DNA of 64,000 bases from Streptomyces aquilus (lineage in GTDB: Bacteria > Actinomycetota > Actinomycetes > Streptomycetales > Streptomycetaceae): contig NZ_CP034463.1 of assembly GCF_003955715.1 (NCBI RefSeq), positions 8,804,001-8,868,000 of the forward strand, written 5' to 3'. Shown here piece after piece: positions 42,598 through 51,517 of this stretch (position 1 is the stretch's first letter; every line of letters begins with the position of its first letter). A program made the position numbers and the translations under genes. Below the pieces are notes generated by a model. It worked only from the letters and a program-made list of their open reading frames with translations. It had not been told where the DNA came from and did not search any database.

Positions 42598-43854
42598 ATG
42601 CCTTCTGCCGTGCGCTTCGGCGTCAACTACACCCCCAGCGAAGGGTGGTTCCACCACTGGCTCGACTTCGACCTGGACTCCGTCCGGGCCGACCTCGACT
42701 CGATCGCCGCGCTGGGCCTCGACCACATCCGGGTCTTTCCGCTGTGGCCGTACTTCCAGCCCAACCGCACCCTGATCCGTCCCGCCGCCGTGGACCAGCT
42801 GGTGCGGTTGGCCGACGCCGCCGCCGAACGCGGCCTGGACGTCAACGTCGACGGCCTGCAAGGGCACTTGAGCAGCTTCGACTTCGTGCCGGCGTGGACC
42901 AGGACCTGGCACCGGCGCAACCTGTTCACCGACCCGGACGTCGTCGAGGGCCAGGCGGCCTATCTGCGGACGCTCGCCGCCGCGCTCGCCGACCGGCCCA
43001 ACTTCATCGGCATGACCCTCGGCAACGAGATCAACCAGTTCTCCGCCGGCCCCCACCCCGACCCCGACCGGGCCACGTCCGACCAGATCGACGCCTGGCT
43101 GACGCGGCTGCTGGCCGCGTGCGAGGAGGGCGCGCCGGGCCGGCTGCATCTGCACGCCGAGTACGACGCCACCTGGTACCAGGACGACCAGCCCTTCACC
43201 CCGGCCCAGGCCGCCCGCCTCGGCGGTGTCACGGCCGTGCACTCCTGGGTGTTCAACGGCACCGCCCAGCGGCACGGCCGTACCTCCGTGCCGGCCGAAC
43301 ACCACGCCGCCTACCTCGTCGAGCTGAGCAAGGCCTGGGCCGACGACCCGCACCGCCCCGTCTGGCTCCAGGAGGTGGGCGCCCCCGCGCCCCTGGTCCC
43401 GCCGGAGCACGCCGCCGCCTTCACCGAGGCGACCGTCGCGGGCGCCCTGGACTGCCCCGACCTGTGGGGCATCACCTGGTGGTGCTCGCACGACGTGTCA
43501 CGGGAACTGGCCGACTTCCCGCCGCTCGAATACGGGCTCGGGCTCCTCACCAACGACCGTCGTCCCAAGGACCTCGCGCACGTCCTGGCGAGGGCGGCGC
43601 GCGAGCACACCTACGCCCCGGCCCCGCGCACCACGGCCCTGGTCGTCCCCGCGCACCCGTCGAGACGGTCCCTGTGCGCCCCCGGCGGACCGGTCTACGA
43701 CGCCTTCTTCCGGCTGGTCGCCGAGGGCGCCCGGCCCACCACCGTCCTCGACACCCGCGCCGCCGACGCCGACCACCTCGCCGCCCGCGGCATCACCGAA
43801 ACCGTCACGTCCGACCAGGTACTCCCCACCCCACAAGGAGGCACCCGCTCGTGA
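42598..43854 (+). CDS. GH5-type glycosidase, probable N-glycan beta-mannosidase (GH5_18)
   Basis: A 418-aa clan GH-A enzyme without signal peptide, so cytoplasmic. FGVNYTPSEGWFHHWLDFD opens the barrel; acid/base E144 lies in TLGNEINQF and nucleophile E259 in VWLQEVGAP, the correct spacing for GH5. A small C-terminal domain (about 330-418) follows. The family I suspect is GH5_18, whose characterised bifidobacterial member cleaves Man-beta1,4-GlcNAc, the N-glycan core; assignment rests on context and motif flavour, not on alignment. Its stop overlaps the GH85 start (GTGA). Confidence 0.83.
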   Translation: MPSAVRFGVNYTPSEGWFHHWLDFDLDSVRADLDSIAALGLDHIRVFPLWPYFQPNRTLIRPAAVDQLVRLADAAAERGLDVNVDGLQGHLSSFDFVPAWTRTWHRRNLFTDPDVVEGQAAYLRTLAAALADRPNFIGMTLGNEINQFSAGPHPDPDRATSDQIDAWLTRLLAACEEGAPGRLHLHAEYDATWYQDDQPFTPAQAARLGGVTAVHSWVFNGTAQRHGRTSVPAEHHAAYLVELSKAWADDPHRPVWLQEVGAPAPLVPPEHAAAFTEATVAGALDCPDLWGITWWCSHDVSRELADFPPLEYGLGLLTNDRRPKDLAHVLARAAREHTYAPAPRTTALVVPAHPSRRSLCAPGGPVYDAFFRLVAEGARPTTVLDTRAADADHLAARGITETVTSDQVLPTPQGGTRS

Positions 43855-45869
43855 ACCCCACCAGACGCACGGTCCTGCTCGCGGCGGCCGCGGCGACCAT
43901 GCTGCCCGCGTCGCGCGCCACGGCGGCCCCGAAAGCGGCCGCCGCACTCCAGCCGTACGCGTCCTACTGGTACCCGGACTCCCTGCCCTCCGGCAGCCCC
44001 GGCACCGGCATCACCTGGCGCAGCCTGAAGTCCTGGCGCGCCGCCGACGACCCCGACCTCGCCTTCAACGCGGCGTCCGTGCCGCTCGCCCCACGCTTCA
44101 CGCCGACCCCGGCCAACCCGACGGCCCGCTCCGGGCAGGCCCGTATCCAGTCCCTGGTGTCGTTCGGGCCGACGTCGAGCAACCCCTCGCAGGGTGCGGC
44201 TACGGCGGACTACTACGCGTTCGCGCACTGGGCGTACGTCGACGAACTCGTGTTCTGGGGCGGCTCGTCGGGCGAGGGCCTGATCCTGGCGCCGAACGCG
44301 CCGATCGTGGACGCCGCGCATCGGCACGGTGTGCCCGTCCTCGGCAATGTCTTCCTGCCGCCGGTCGCGTACGGCGGGCAGTTGCGGTGGACGCGGGATC
44401 TGGTGCAGAAGGACGCGGCGGGGCGTTACCCGCTGGCCGACCGGCTCGTGGCCGTCGCCGCCGCGTACGGCTTCGACGGGTGGTTCGTGAACGCCGAGAC
44501 CGGCGGCGGGGACAGCGCGCTCGGGGCCGCCATGCTCGGCTTCGTGCGGGAGCTCAAGTCCCTGGCGGCGGCCAGGGGACAGCGGGTCACCTGGTACGAC
44601 TCGATGACGGTGAACGGGTCGGTGAGCTGGCAGGGCGCCCTCAACAGCAGCAACCAGGCCTTCTTCGAGGCGGCCGACGACATGTTCGTGGACTTCCGCT
44701 GGACGGCGAGCAGCCTCGCCTCCTCGGGGACGTGCGCCGAGCAACTGGGGCGCAGCCGCTACGAGTTGTGGGCGGGCGTCGACGTGGAGGCGAGCGGCTG
44801 GAACAAGTCGGTGAACTGGGACGCGATCGTGCCGAGCGGGCGCACCCAGATCACCTCGCTCGGCCTGTACCGGCCCGAGTGGACCCGCAACCACCTGCCC
44901 GCGACCCGTACGCCCGAGGACTTCCACGCGGCCGACGACCGTTTCTGGAGCGGCCGTTCACTCGACCCGTCACAGCCGGACGCGACGGACTCCTGGCGGG
45001 CGCCGGCCGTGTCCGTCGCCGACCGGTCGACGGTGACCGCGGTGCCCTTCGCGAGCGTGTTCAACACCGGGCACGGGCTGCGATGGTATGAGGAGGGCAC
45101 GGTCACCTCGGACAGGCCCTGGAACCACCTCGGCCTCCAGGACCGGCTGCCGTCGCGGCAGTGGGTGGTCCGCACGGAGGGCGGGGACGGGAGCGGTGGC
45201 GCGCGGCCGTCGGTCGGCTTCGACTTCGCGGACGCGTGGCGCGGTGGGAGCAGTGTGCTGGTGGACGGTGAACTGGACGCGCCGACGGTGCTGGACGTGT
45301 ATGCGACACGGCTGCCGATCGGTGGCGACACGGTTGTCGAGCTGACGCACCGGACGGATGCGGGCGCGGTGAACGTCGAGCTCGCGGTGGCGACGGGTGA
45401 GCCCGGTTCTGCCGGGTCGACACCGCCGTACGTCTATCTGCCTGTGAACTCGGTCAACGACTGGCAGACGGCGACCGTACGGCTCACCGGCCTGACCGGG
45501 ACGATCCACGCGCTCGGCGTGCGGCTGACCGCGGCCGAGGGCGGCCCCGTGCGGTGGCGGCTGGGCGGCATCGCCGTCAGGGACGCGGTCGAGACCCCCG
45601 CCGCTCCGACCGGCCTCCGCGTGACCGCCGCGTCCGGCGGCGACCTGCGCCTCGCCTGGAACCCCGCCCCCGGCGCCGTACGCCACTGCACCCTGCACCG
45701 CGTCCTCCCCGACGGCACCCGGCGCTTCCTGGGCGGCACCTGCCAGAGCGCGTACTTCGTCGGCGGCCTCCAGCCCGAACAGGGCGAGCGGGCGGCGCGG
45801 TTCGAACTGCGGGCCGTGGGGGAGCTGTACACGTCGTCGGCGCCCGTCTCCGTCACCCACACCTGGTAA
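43851..45869 (+). CDS. Exported GH85 endo-beta-N-acetylglucosaminidase
   Basis: A 672-aa ENGase that cuts between the two core GlcNAc residues of N-glycans. Signal: NPTRRTVLLAAAAATMLPASRATA (Tat-like). The barrel contains YYAFAHWAYVDELVFWGGSSGEGLILAPNAPIVDAAHRHGVPVLGNVF-type GH85 blocks and GFDGWFVNAETG, where N214 and E216 are the substrate-assisted catalytic pair (NxE). After about 390 come beta-sandwich domains (VGFDFADAWRGGSSVLVDGEL) and a fibronectin-III-like end (PAAPTGLRVTAAS, LRLAWNPAPGAVRH). GTG 43851 follows AAGGAGG. The exported location complements the cytoplasmic GH5 and GH38. Confidence 0.93.
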   Translation: MNPTRRTVLLAAAAATMLPASRATAAPKAAAALQPYASYWYPDSLPSGSPGTGITWRSLKSWRAADDPDLAFNAASVPLAPRFTPTPANPTARSGQARIQSLVSFGPTSSNPSQGAATADYYAFAHWAYVDELVFWGGSSGEGLILAPNAPIVDAAHRHGVPVLGNVFLPPVAYGGQLRWTRDLVQKDAAGRYPLADRLVAVAAAYGFDGWFVNAETGGGDSALGAAMLGFVRELKSLAAARGQRVTWYDSMTVNGSVSWQGALNSSNQAFFEAADDMFVDFRWTASSLASSGTCAEQLGRSRYELWAGVDVEASGWNKSVNWDAIVPSGRTQITSLGLYRPEWTRNHLPATRTPEDFHAADDRFWSGRSLDPSQPDATDSWRAPAVSVADRSTVTAVPFASVFNTGHGLRWYEEGTVTSDRPWNHLGLQDRLPSRQWVVRTEGGDGSGGARPSVGFDFADAWRGGSSVLVDGELDAPTVLDVYATRLPIGGDTVVELTHRTDAGAVNVELAVATGEPGSAGSTPPYVYLPVNSVNDWQTATVRLTGLTGTIHALGVRLTAAEGGPVRWRLGGIAVRDAVETPAAPTGLRVTAASGGDLRLAWNPAPGAVRHCTLHRVLPDGTRRFLGGTCQSAYFVGGLQPEQGERAARFELRAVGELYTSSAPVSVTHTW

Positions 45870-45896
45870 TCCACCACCCTCACCTGGAGTGCCCTC

Positions 45897-48800
45897 ATGC
45901 ATGACGACCGCCGTCTGGTCGAGGCCCGGCTCAAGCGTGTCCTCGACGAGCGCATCCGCCCCGCCGTGTACCCCGAGTCCGTGCCGCTGGAGGTGGCGGT
46001 CTGGCACGCCCCCGGCGAGCCGGTGCCGGTCGCCGAAGGGCTGGCGGCCGAGCCCGTACCGATCGAGGTCGGCGCCCGCTGGGGCGCTCCCTGGGGGACC
46101 AGCTGGTTCCGGGTCTCCGGGACGGTCCCGGAGACGTGGGCCGGGAAGACCGTCGAGGCCCTCCTCGACCTCGGCTTCGACGAGAACATGCCCGGCTTCC
46201 AGTGCGAGGGCCTGGTCTACCGGCCCGACGGCACCCCGGTGAAGGGCCTCAACCCGCGCAACCAGTGGGTCAGGATCGGTGCGCCCGTCGAGGGCGGCGA
46301 GGAGGTGCGGCTGCACGTCGAGGCCGCCTCCAACCCCGTCATCCTCGACTACCACCCCTTCCTGCCCACGCAGTTGGGCGACAAGGAGACCGCGGGCAGC
46401 GAGCCCCAGTACACGCTCACCCGCATGGACCTCGCCGTCTTCGACGAGACCGTGTGGCAGCTCGTCCTCGACCTGGAGGTGCTCGGCGAGCTGATGCACG
46501 AGCTGCCGATGGACTCGGCGCGCCGCTGGGACATCGTGCGGGCGGTGGACCGGGCCCTGGACGCCGTCGACCTCCAGGACGTGAACGGCAGCGCCGCGCA
46601 GGCGCGGGTACGCCTGGAGACCGTCCTGACCGAGCCCGCCGCCCCCTCCGCCCACCGCATCAGCGCGGTCGGCCACGCGCACATCGACTCGGCGTGGCTG
46701 TGGCCGCTGCGCGAGACGGTGCGCAAGGTGGCCCGCACGACCTCCAACATGACCGCGCTGCTGGAGGACGAACCGGAGTTCGTCTTCGCCATGTCGCAGG
46801 CCCAGCAGTGGGCCTGGGTCCGCGACCACCGGCCCGAGGTGTGGGCGCGGGTGAAGAAGGCGGTGGCGGACGGGAGGTTCGTGCCCGCCGGGGGCATGTG
46901 GGTGGAGTCGGACACCAACATGCCGGGCTCGGAGGCGATGGCCCGTCAGTTCGTGCACGGCAAGCGGTTCTTCCTCGACGAGTTCGGCATCGAGAACGAC
47001 GAGGCATGGCTGCCGGACACCTTCGGCTTCGCGGCCGGTCTGCCGCAGATCATCAAGGCGGCGGGCTCCAAGTGGCTGCTGACCCAGAAGATCTCCTGGT
47101 CCCAGACGAACAAGTTCCCGCACCACACGTTCCGTTGGGAGGGCATCGACGGCACCCGCATCTTCACGCACTTCCCGCCCGTCGACACCTACAACTGCTC
47201 CATGAAGGGCAGCGAGATCGCCCACGCGGCCCGCAACTTCAAGGACAAGGGCGTCGCCCGGCACTCCCTCGCCCCGACCGGCTGGGGCGACGGAGGCGGC
47301 GGCACGACCCGCGAGATGATCGCCAAGGCGGCCCGGCTGCGCGACCTGGAAGGCTCGGCGACGGTCGTGTGGGAGACCCCGGCGGAGTTCTTCGCGAAGG
47401 CCGAGGCCGAGTACCCGGAACCGCCCGTGTGGGTCGGGGAGTTGTACCTCGAACTCCACCGTGCCACTCTCACCAGCCAGGCCGGGACCAAGCAGGGCAA
47501 CCGCCGCAGCGAACACCTCCTGCGGGAAGCCGAACTGTGGGCGGCGACCGCGTCCGTGCGGGCCGGATTCCCCTACCCCTACGAGGAGTTGGACCGCATC
47601 TGGAAGACGGTCCTGCTCCACCAGTTCCATGACATCCTGCCCGGCTCCTCCATCGCCTGGGTGCACCGCGAGGCGCGGAAGACGTACGAGCGGATCGCCG
47701 AGGAACTGACCGCGATCATCGACGCCGCCCAGCGCAGCCTGGCGGGAGAGGGGGACCGGGAGCTGGTCTTCAACGCCACCCCGCACACCCGTGCCGGCGT
47801 CCCGGCGGGCGGCGCCGCCACCCCGGCCGTCCAAGGCCGCACCCGGATCACCCCGCGCCCCGCCGGCGGGCACATCCTCGACAACGGCCTCCTGCGCATC
47901 GAGATCGACGGCGACGGACTGGTCGTCTCGGCCCACGACATCGATGCCGACCGGGAGACCATCGCCCCGGGCACGGCCGCCAACCTCCTGCAACTCCACC
48001 CCGACTTCCCGAACATGTGGGACGCCTGGGACGTCGACGAGTTCTACCGCAACACGGTCACCGACCTGACGGCCGCGGACGAGGTCGTCGCCGACGGCGG
48101 GACCGGCGTGCGGATCGTCCGCACCTTCGGCTCCTCCCGCGTCACCCAACTGCTGTCCCTCGCACCGGGGGAGCGGCGGCTGCTCCTTGTCACGGAGGTC
48201 GACTGGCACGAGACGGAGAAGTTCCTGAAGCTGGCGTTCCCGCTGGACGTGCACGCCGAACGGTACGCGTCGGAGACCCAGTTCGGGCACTTCCACCGCC
48301 CCACCCACACGAACACCAGTTGGGAGGCGGCCAAGTTCGAGGCCTGCAACCACCGCTTCGTCCACCTGGAGGAACCGGGCTGGGGCGTCGCCGTCGCCAA
48401 CGACTCGACGTACGGCCACGACGTGACCCGCACGGTACGGACGGACGGCGACGGCGGTACGACCACCACCGTCCGGGTCTCCCTGCTGCGCGCCCCGCGC
48501 TTCCCCGACCCCGAGACCGACCAGGGCGTCCACCGTTTCCGGCACGCGCTGATCCCCGGCGCGGACATCGGCGACGCGGTCCGTGAGGGCTGGCGGATCA
48601 ACCTGCCGGAACGACGGCTCACCGGCGCCGGCGAGGTCGCGCCGCTGGTCACGGTCGACCAGGACGCCGTCGTGATCACCGCGGTGAAGCTGGCCGACGA
48701 CGGCAGCGGCGATGTGGTGGTCCGTCTGCACGAGGCCCACGGCGGGCGGGTGCGCGCCACCCTGACCGCCGGCTTCGAGGTGGCGGACGTGACGGCGACG

Positions 48801-48920
48801 GACCTCCTGGAGCGGCCCCTGCCGGAAACCCCGGAACGGGACGGCAACCGCGTCCCGCTGCGCCTGCGCCCCTTCCAGCTCGTCACCCTGCGCTTGCGGA
48901 GGGCAGAATCCGGGGTGTGA
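45897..48920 (+). CDS. Cytoplasmic GH38 alpha-mannosidase
   Basis: A 1007-aa zinc-dependent retaining alpha-mannosidase. GHAHIDSAWLWPLRET gives zinc ligands H262 and D264; WLPDTFGF holds the nucleophile and zinc ligand D374; the middle domain contains the His of HQFHDILPGSSIAWVH. Sandwich domains fill the last 400 residues. No signal peptide, so it acts on imported oligomannose. ATG 45897 has TGGAG eight bases ahead. Length and order match bacterial GH38 enzymes. The final TGA is overlapped by the next gene (GTGA). Confidence 0.94.
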   Translation: MHDDRRLVEARLKRVLDERIRPAVYPESVPLEVAVWHAPGEPVPVAEGLAAEPVPIEVGARWGAPWGTSWFRVSGTVPETWAGKTVEALLDLGFDENMPGFQCEGLVYRPDGTPVKGLNPRNQWVRIGAPVEGGEEVRLHVEAASNPVILDYHPFLPTQLGDKETAGSEPQYTLTRMDLAVFDETVWQLVLDLEVLGELMHELPMDSARRWDIVRAVDRALDAVDLQDVNGSAAQARVRLETVLTEPAAPSAHRISAVGHAHIDSAWLWPLRETVRKVARTTSNMTALLEDEPEFVFAMSQAQQWAWVRDHRPEVWARVKKAVADGRFVPAGGMWVESDTNMPGSEAMARQFVHGKRFFLDEFGIENDEAWLPDTFGFAAGLPQIIKAAGSKWLLTQKISWSQTNKFPHHTFRWEGIDGTRIFTHFPPVDTYNCSMKGSEIAHAARNFKDKGVARHSLAPTGWGDGGGGTTREMIAKAARLRDLEGSATVVWETPAEFFAKAEAEYPEPPVWVGELYLELHRATLTSQAGTKQGNRRSEHLLREAELWAATASVRAGFPYPYEELDRIWKTVLLHQFHDILPGSSIAWVHREARKTYERIAEELTAIIDAAQRSLAGEGDRELVFNATPHTRAGVPAGGAATPAVQGRTRITPRPAGGHILDNGLLRIEIDGDGLVVSAHDIDADRETIAPGTAANLLQLHPDFPNMWDAWDVDEFYRNTVTDLTAADEVVADGGTGVRIVRTFGSSRVTQLLSLAPGERRLLLVTEVDWHETEKFLKLAFPLDVHAERYASETQFGHFHRPTHTNTSWEAAKFEACNHRFVHLEEPGWGVAVANDSTYGHDVTRTVRTDGDGGTTTTVRVSLLRAPRFPDPETDQGVHRFRHALIPGADIGDAVREGWRINLPERRLTGAGEVAPLVTVDQDAVVITAVKLADDGSGDVVVRLHEAHGGRVRATLTAGFEVADVTATDLLERPLPETPERDGNRVPLRLRPFQLVTLRLRRAESGV

Positions 48921-50080
48921 CGAGCACCTCGACGAGCCCCCCGACGATCAGCGCGCGGGAACTCAACCGGGCCACCCTCGCCCGCCAGCTGCTGCTGCGC
49001 CGCGAGCCGCTGGGAGTCGCCGATGCCGTGCGGCGGCTCCTCGCCCTCCAGGCGCAGCAGCCGGCGTCGCCGTATCTCGCGCTGTGGAACCGGCTCGACG
49101 GCTTCGACCCGGCCGAGCTGGACGCGGCCTTCGCCGACCGCACGCTCGTCAAGGCGACCCTCCTGCGGATCACCCTGCACACGGTCCACCGCGACGACTA
49201 CCGCACGGTCCGGGAGGCGATGCAGCCGACGCTGTACGCCTCCCGGCTCGGCTACCGCTTCGCCGCCGCGGGGCTCACCCCGGCGGACGCCGCCGAACTG
49301 GAGCCGGGTTTCCTGGAGTTCGCCGGGCGGCAACCCCGCTCGAACGGCGACCTGGCGGGCTGGCTGACGGAGCGGGTGGGGGCGGAGAAGAAGGACGGCG
49401 CGTGGTGGGGACTGCGCTCGTACGCCCCGCTGGTGCACGTACCGACCGGCGGACCCTGGTCGTTCGAGTACGCGCCGTCGTACATCGCCGCCCCCGAAGG
49501 CCGCTTCACCGGCGAGCCGGCGCCGGAAGCGGCGCTGCGAACCCTCGTCCTGCGCTACCTGGAAGGCTTCGGACCCGCGTCGGCGGCGGACATCGCCCAG
49601 TTCGCGATGGTCCAACGGGCGCGCGTCCGGACGGCGTTGAAGGAACTCGGGGAGACACTGGAGGTGATCGCCGGACCCGAGGGCAGAACGCTGTACGACG
49701 TCCAGGGCGGCCCGCGCCCACCCGCCGACACCGCCGCCCCACCCCGCCTCCTCCCCATGTGGGACAGCGTCCTGCTGGCGTACGACGACCGCGGCCGGGT
49801 GATCCCGCCCGACTACCGCAAGCTGGTGACCCGCGTCAACGGCGACGTCCTGCCGACGCTGCTGGTCGACGGGTACGTGGCCGGTGTCTGGCGCCCCCTG
49901 GCGGGCGGCATCGAGGCGACCGCCTTCCATGATCTCCCGGACGCGACGTGGGACGCCTTGGCCGAGGAGGCGCGCGTCCTGCTGGCGTTCCTGGCGGACC
50001 GGGACCCGTCGGTCTACCGCCGCTACGCCCACTGGTGGACCAAGCTGCCCGCGGGACTGGCACGGGTGCTCCCCGGCTAG
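48917..50080 (+). CDS. AlkZ/YcaQ-like winged-helix protein (HTH_42 family)
   Basis: A 387-aa protein of the HTH_42 (PF06224) family, which includes DNA interstrand-crosslink glycosylases. LLALQAQQPASPYLALWNRL contains QAQ, matching the QxQ catalytic motif of AlkZ-type enzymes rather than the QxD of the AlkX branch. Winged-helix repeats follow (FGPASAADIAQFAMVQRARVRTALKEL), and the C-terminal beta-barrel has LLPMWDSVLLAYDDR and LVDGYVAGVWRP. GTG 48917 overlaps the GH38 stop, so it is read with a sugar operon, an odd place for a DNA repair enzyme. A regulatory role is an alternative. Confidence 0.85.
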   Translation: MTSTSTSPPTISARELNRATLARQLLLRREPLGVADAVRRLLALQAQQPASPYLALWNRLDGFDPAELDAAFADRTLVKATLLRITLHTVHRDDYRTVREAMQPTLYASRLGYRFAAAGLTPADAAELEPGFLEFAGRQPRSNGDLAGWLTERVGAEKKDGAWWGLRSYAPLVHVPTGGPWSFEYAPSYIAAPEGRFTGEPAPEAALRTLVLRYLEGFGPASAADIAQFAMVQRARVRTALKELGETLEVIAGPEGRTLYDVQGGPRPPADTAAPPRLLPMWDSVLLAYDDRGRVIPPDYRKLVTRVNGDVLPTLLVDGYVAGVWRPLAGGIEATAFHDLPDATWDALAEEARVLLAFLADRDPSVYRRYAHWWTKLPAGLARVLPG

Positions 50081-50159
50081 CCTCCGTGACCGCCGATGTC
50101 AGTGCCCACCCCTAAGGTGGCATCGATCTTGCGGATGTCGCATCGGGAGGTGGGCGCCC

Positions 50160-50636
50160 ATGGGTGCCAGCGGTTGGGATTACGTCACGCCGTTCAAGGG
50201 GACCGTCGAGGAGTCCCTGAAGGCGCTGCACGCGCAGGTGTTCCAGGAGGAGTACGGCGACGACGACACGTACGGGAGCATCGAGGAACTCTGGGAGGAC
50301 GAGGAGTTCATGGGCGAGGAGGGGACGCACACGATCCTGGACATCGACCGGGTCGTCCACACGACCGCCGCGCCCTCGGACCGTGACGCCCAGGACTACG
50401 GGACCCTGCGCCCGCTCGCGCCCGACCGCGTCAGACACCACTTCGGCACCGAGCACCCCACACCCGCCCAGTTCCGGGCGGCGCTGACCCGGGACTACGC
50501 CGCCCTCGGACAGGGGCCCGGTCCCGCCGGGACACTCCTGGACGAGTGCCGCATGCGATGGACCGGCCTGTACGTCGTCCTGCACACCGGCGCCGAGCCG
50601 ACCCACCTGGGGATCTTCGGCTTCTCAGGCGACTGA
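50160..50636 (+). CDS. Unrecognised acidic 158-aa protein
   Basis: A soluble, very acidic protein: residues 15-60 are rich in Asp and Glu (EEYGDDDTYGSIEELWEDEEFMGEEGTH contains 13 acids), followed by LDIDRVVHTTAAP and ending WTGLYVVLHTGAEPTHLGIFGFSGD. GGGAGG lies eight bases before the ATG. The frame is longer 5' but overlaps the previous gene. It recalls uncharacterised Streptomyces proteins seen next to secretion or immunity genes; I cannot assign a function. Confidence 0.8.
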   Translation: MGASGWDYVTPFKGTVEESLKALHAQVFQEEYGDDDTYGSIEELWEDEEFMGEEGTHTILDIDRVVHTTAAPSDRDAQDYGTLRPLAPDRVRHHFGTEHPTPAQFRAALTRDYAALGQGPGPAGTLLDECRMRWTGLYVVLHTGAEPTHLGIFGFSGD

Positions 50637-50650
50637 ACCGTTGCCTTCGC

Positions 50651-51352
50651 CTAGGCTTCCGTGATCTGCGACCGCAGCCACTGCTCCACCTCGCCCACAT
50701 GCGCCGCCGCCGCGGCCCGTGCCGCCTCGGGGTCGTGGGCGACCAGGGCGCGATGGATGGCCGCGTGTTCCCGGCGGGTGCGCTCGAAGGCGCCCTCCTC
50801 CTGGTAGCCGCGCCAGACCCGGGCCCGGAAGGTGCGTGAGGACAGGCCCTCCAGGATCGCGGCCATGGTCTCGTTGCCCGCGGCCAGGGCGATCTCGCGA
50901 TGGAAGGCGAGGTCGTGGGCGAGGATCACCTCGGGATCGTCGGTGGCGTTCATCGCGGTGAGGTGTTTCTCCACCTCGGCCAGTTGGTCCGGGGTGATCC
51001 GGGCCGCCGCCAGTGCGGTGGCCGTCGACTCCAGGATGCGCCGCACCTCCAGCAGCTCCACCAGCCGCGGCCCCCGGGACAGATCGGCCACCACACCGAA
51101 CGTCTCCAGCAGGTCGCCCGCCTCCAGCTGCGTGACGTAGATGCCCGAACCGTGCCGGGCCTCCAGCACGCCCAGCACCGTGAGCGCGCGGATCGCCTCC
51201 CGCATCGAGCTGCGCGAGATCCCCAGCTGCACGGCCAGATCCCGTTCCGTGGGCAGCCGCTGCCCGGGCTCCAGACTGCCCTGGGCGATCATCGCCTTGA
51301 TCTGCTCGATCGCCCGCTGGGTCACCGTGCCCTTCTGCGGGGTCTCCTCCAC
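50651..51352 (-). CDS. FadR-type GntR regulator of the fuconate module
   Basis: A 233-aa FCD-class repressor. HTH: QRAIEQIKAMIAQGSLEPGQRLPTERDLAVQLGISRSSMREAIRAL, with the wing VLEARHGSGIYV; helical FCD domain from about 85 with ligand/metal residues in HDLAFHREIALAAGN (D and H). GTG 51352 follows GGAGGAG by seven bases. It is divergent from the RbsB-type importer operon, and an AGTGGTCCGACCACT palindrome stands between, so it likely represses that operon in the absence of a sugar acid. It is unlike the regulator at 12712 in length and sequence. Confidence 0.9.
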   Translation of the reverse strand: MEETPQKGTVTQRAIEQIKAMIAQGSLEPGQRLPTERDLAVQLGISRSSMREAIRALTVLGVLEARHGSGIYVTQLEAGDLLETFGVVADLSRGPRLVELLEVRRILESTATALAAARITPDQLAEVEKHLTAMNATDDPEVILAHDLAFHREIALAAGNETMAAILEGLSSRTFRARVWRGYQEEGAFERTRREHAAIHRALVAHDPEAARAAAAAHVGEVEQWLRSQITEA

Positions 51353-51396
51353 GCCACCACTCCTCCACTTGCCGTGCGCGGAAGTCTAATCACCGA

Positions 51397-51411
51397 AGTG
51401 GTCCGACCACT
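51397..51411. promoter_or_regulatory. FadR-type operator palindrome
   Basis: AGTGGTCCGACCACT is a perfect inverted repeat with a 3-base centre and includes TGGTCCGACCA, the core known from FadR-family operators. It lies 45 bases upstream of the regulator start and 107 bases before the binding-protein gene. Confidence 0.75.
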
Positions 51412-51460
51412 ATGGCTCGAACGCGGCAAAATTCGGCGTCGAAGGGTGTTGTGGAGGCGA

Positions 51461-51467
51461 AGTGGTC
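51461..51467 (+). promoter_or_regulatory. Second half-site of the same operator
   Basis: AGTGGTC recurs here, followed by TGATAAATA instead of the mirrored half. It may be a weak second binding site near the promoter of the importer operon. Confidence 0.4.
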
Positions 51468-51517
51468 TGATAAATATGCGGGCAACTGCTCGATCACGCT
51501 CGATGAGGAGCTGAGAG

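Noticed and set aside
44970..48740. 1256-codon minus-strand frame opposite GH85/GH38
   Set aside because: Antisense shadow of two motif-rich hydrolases.
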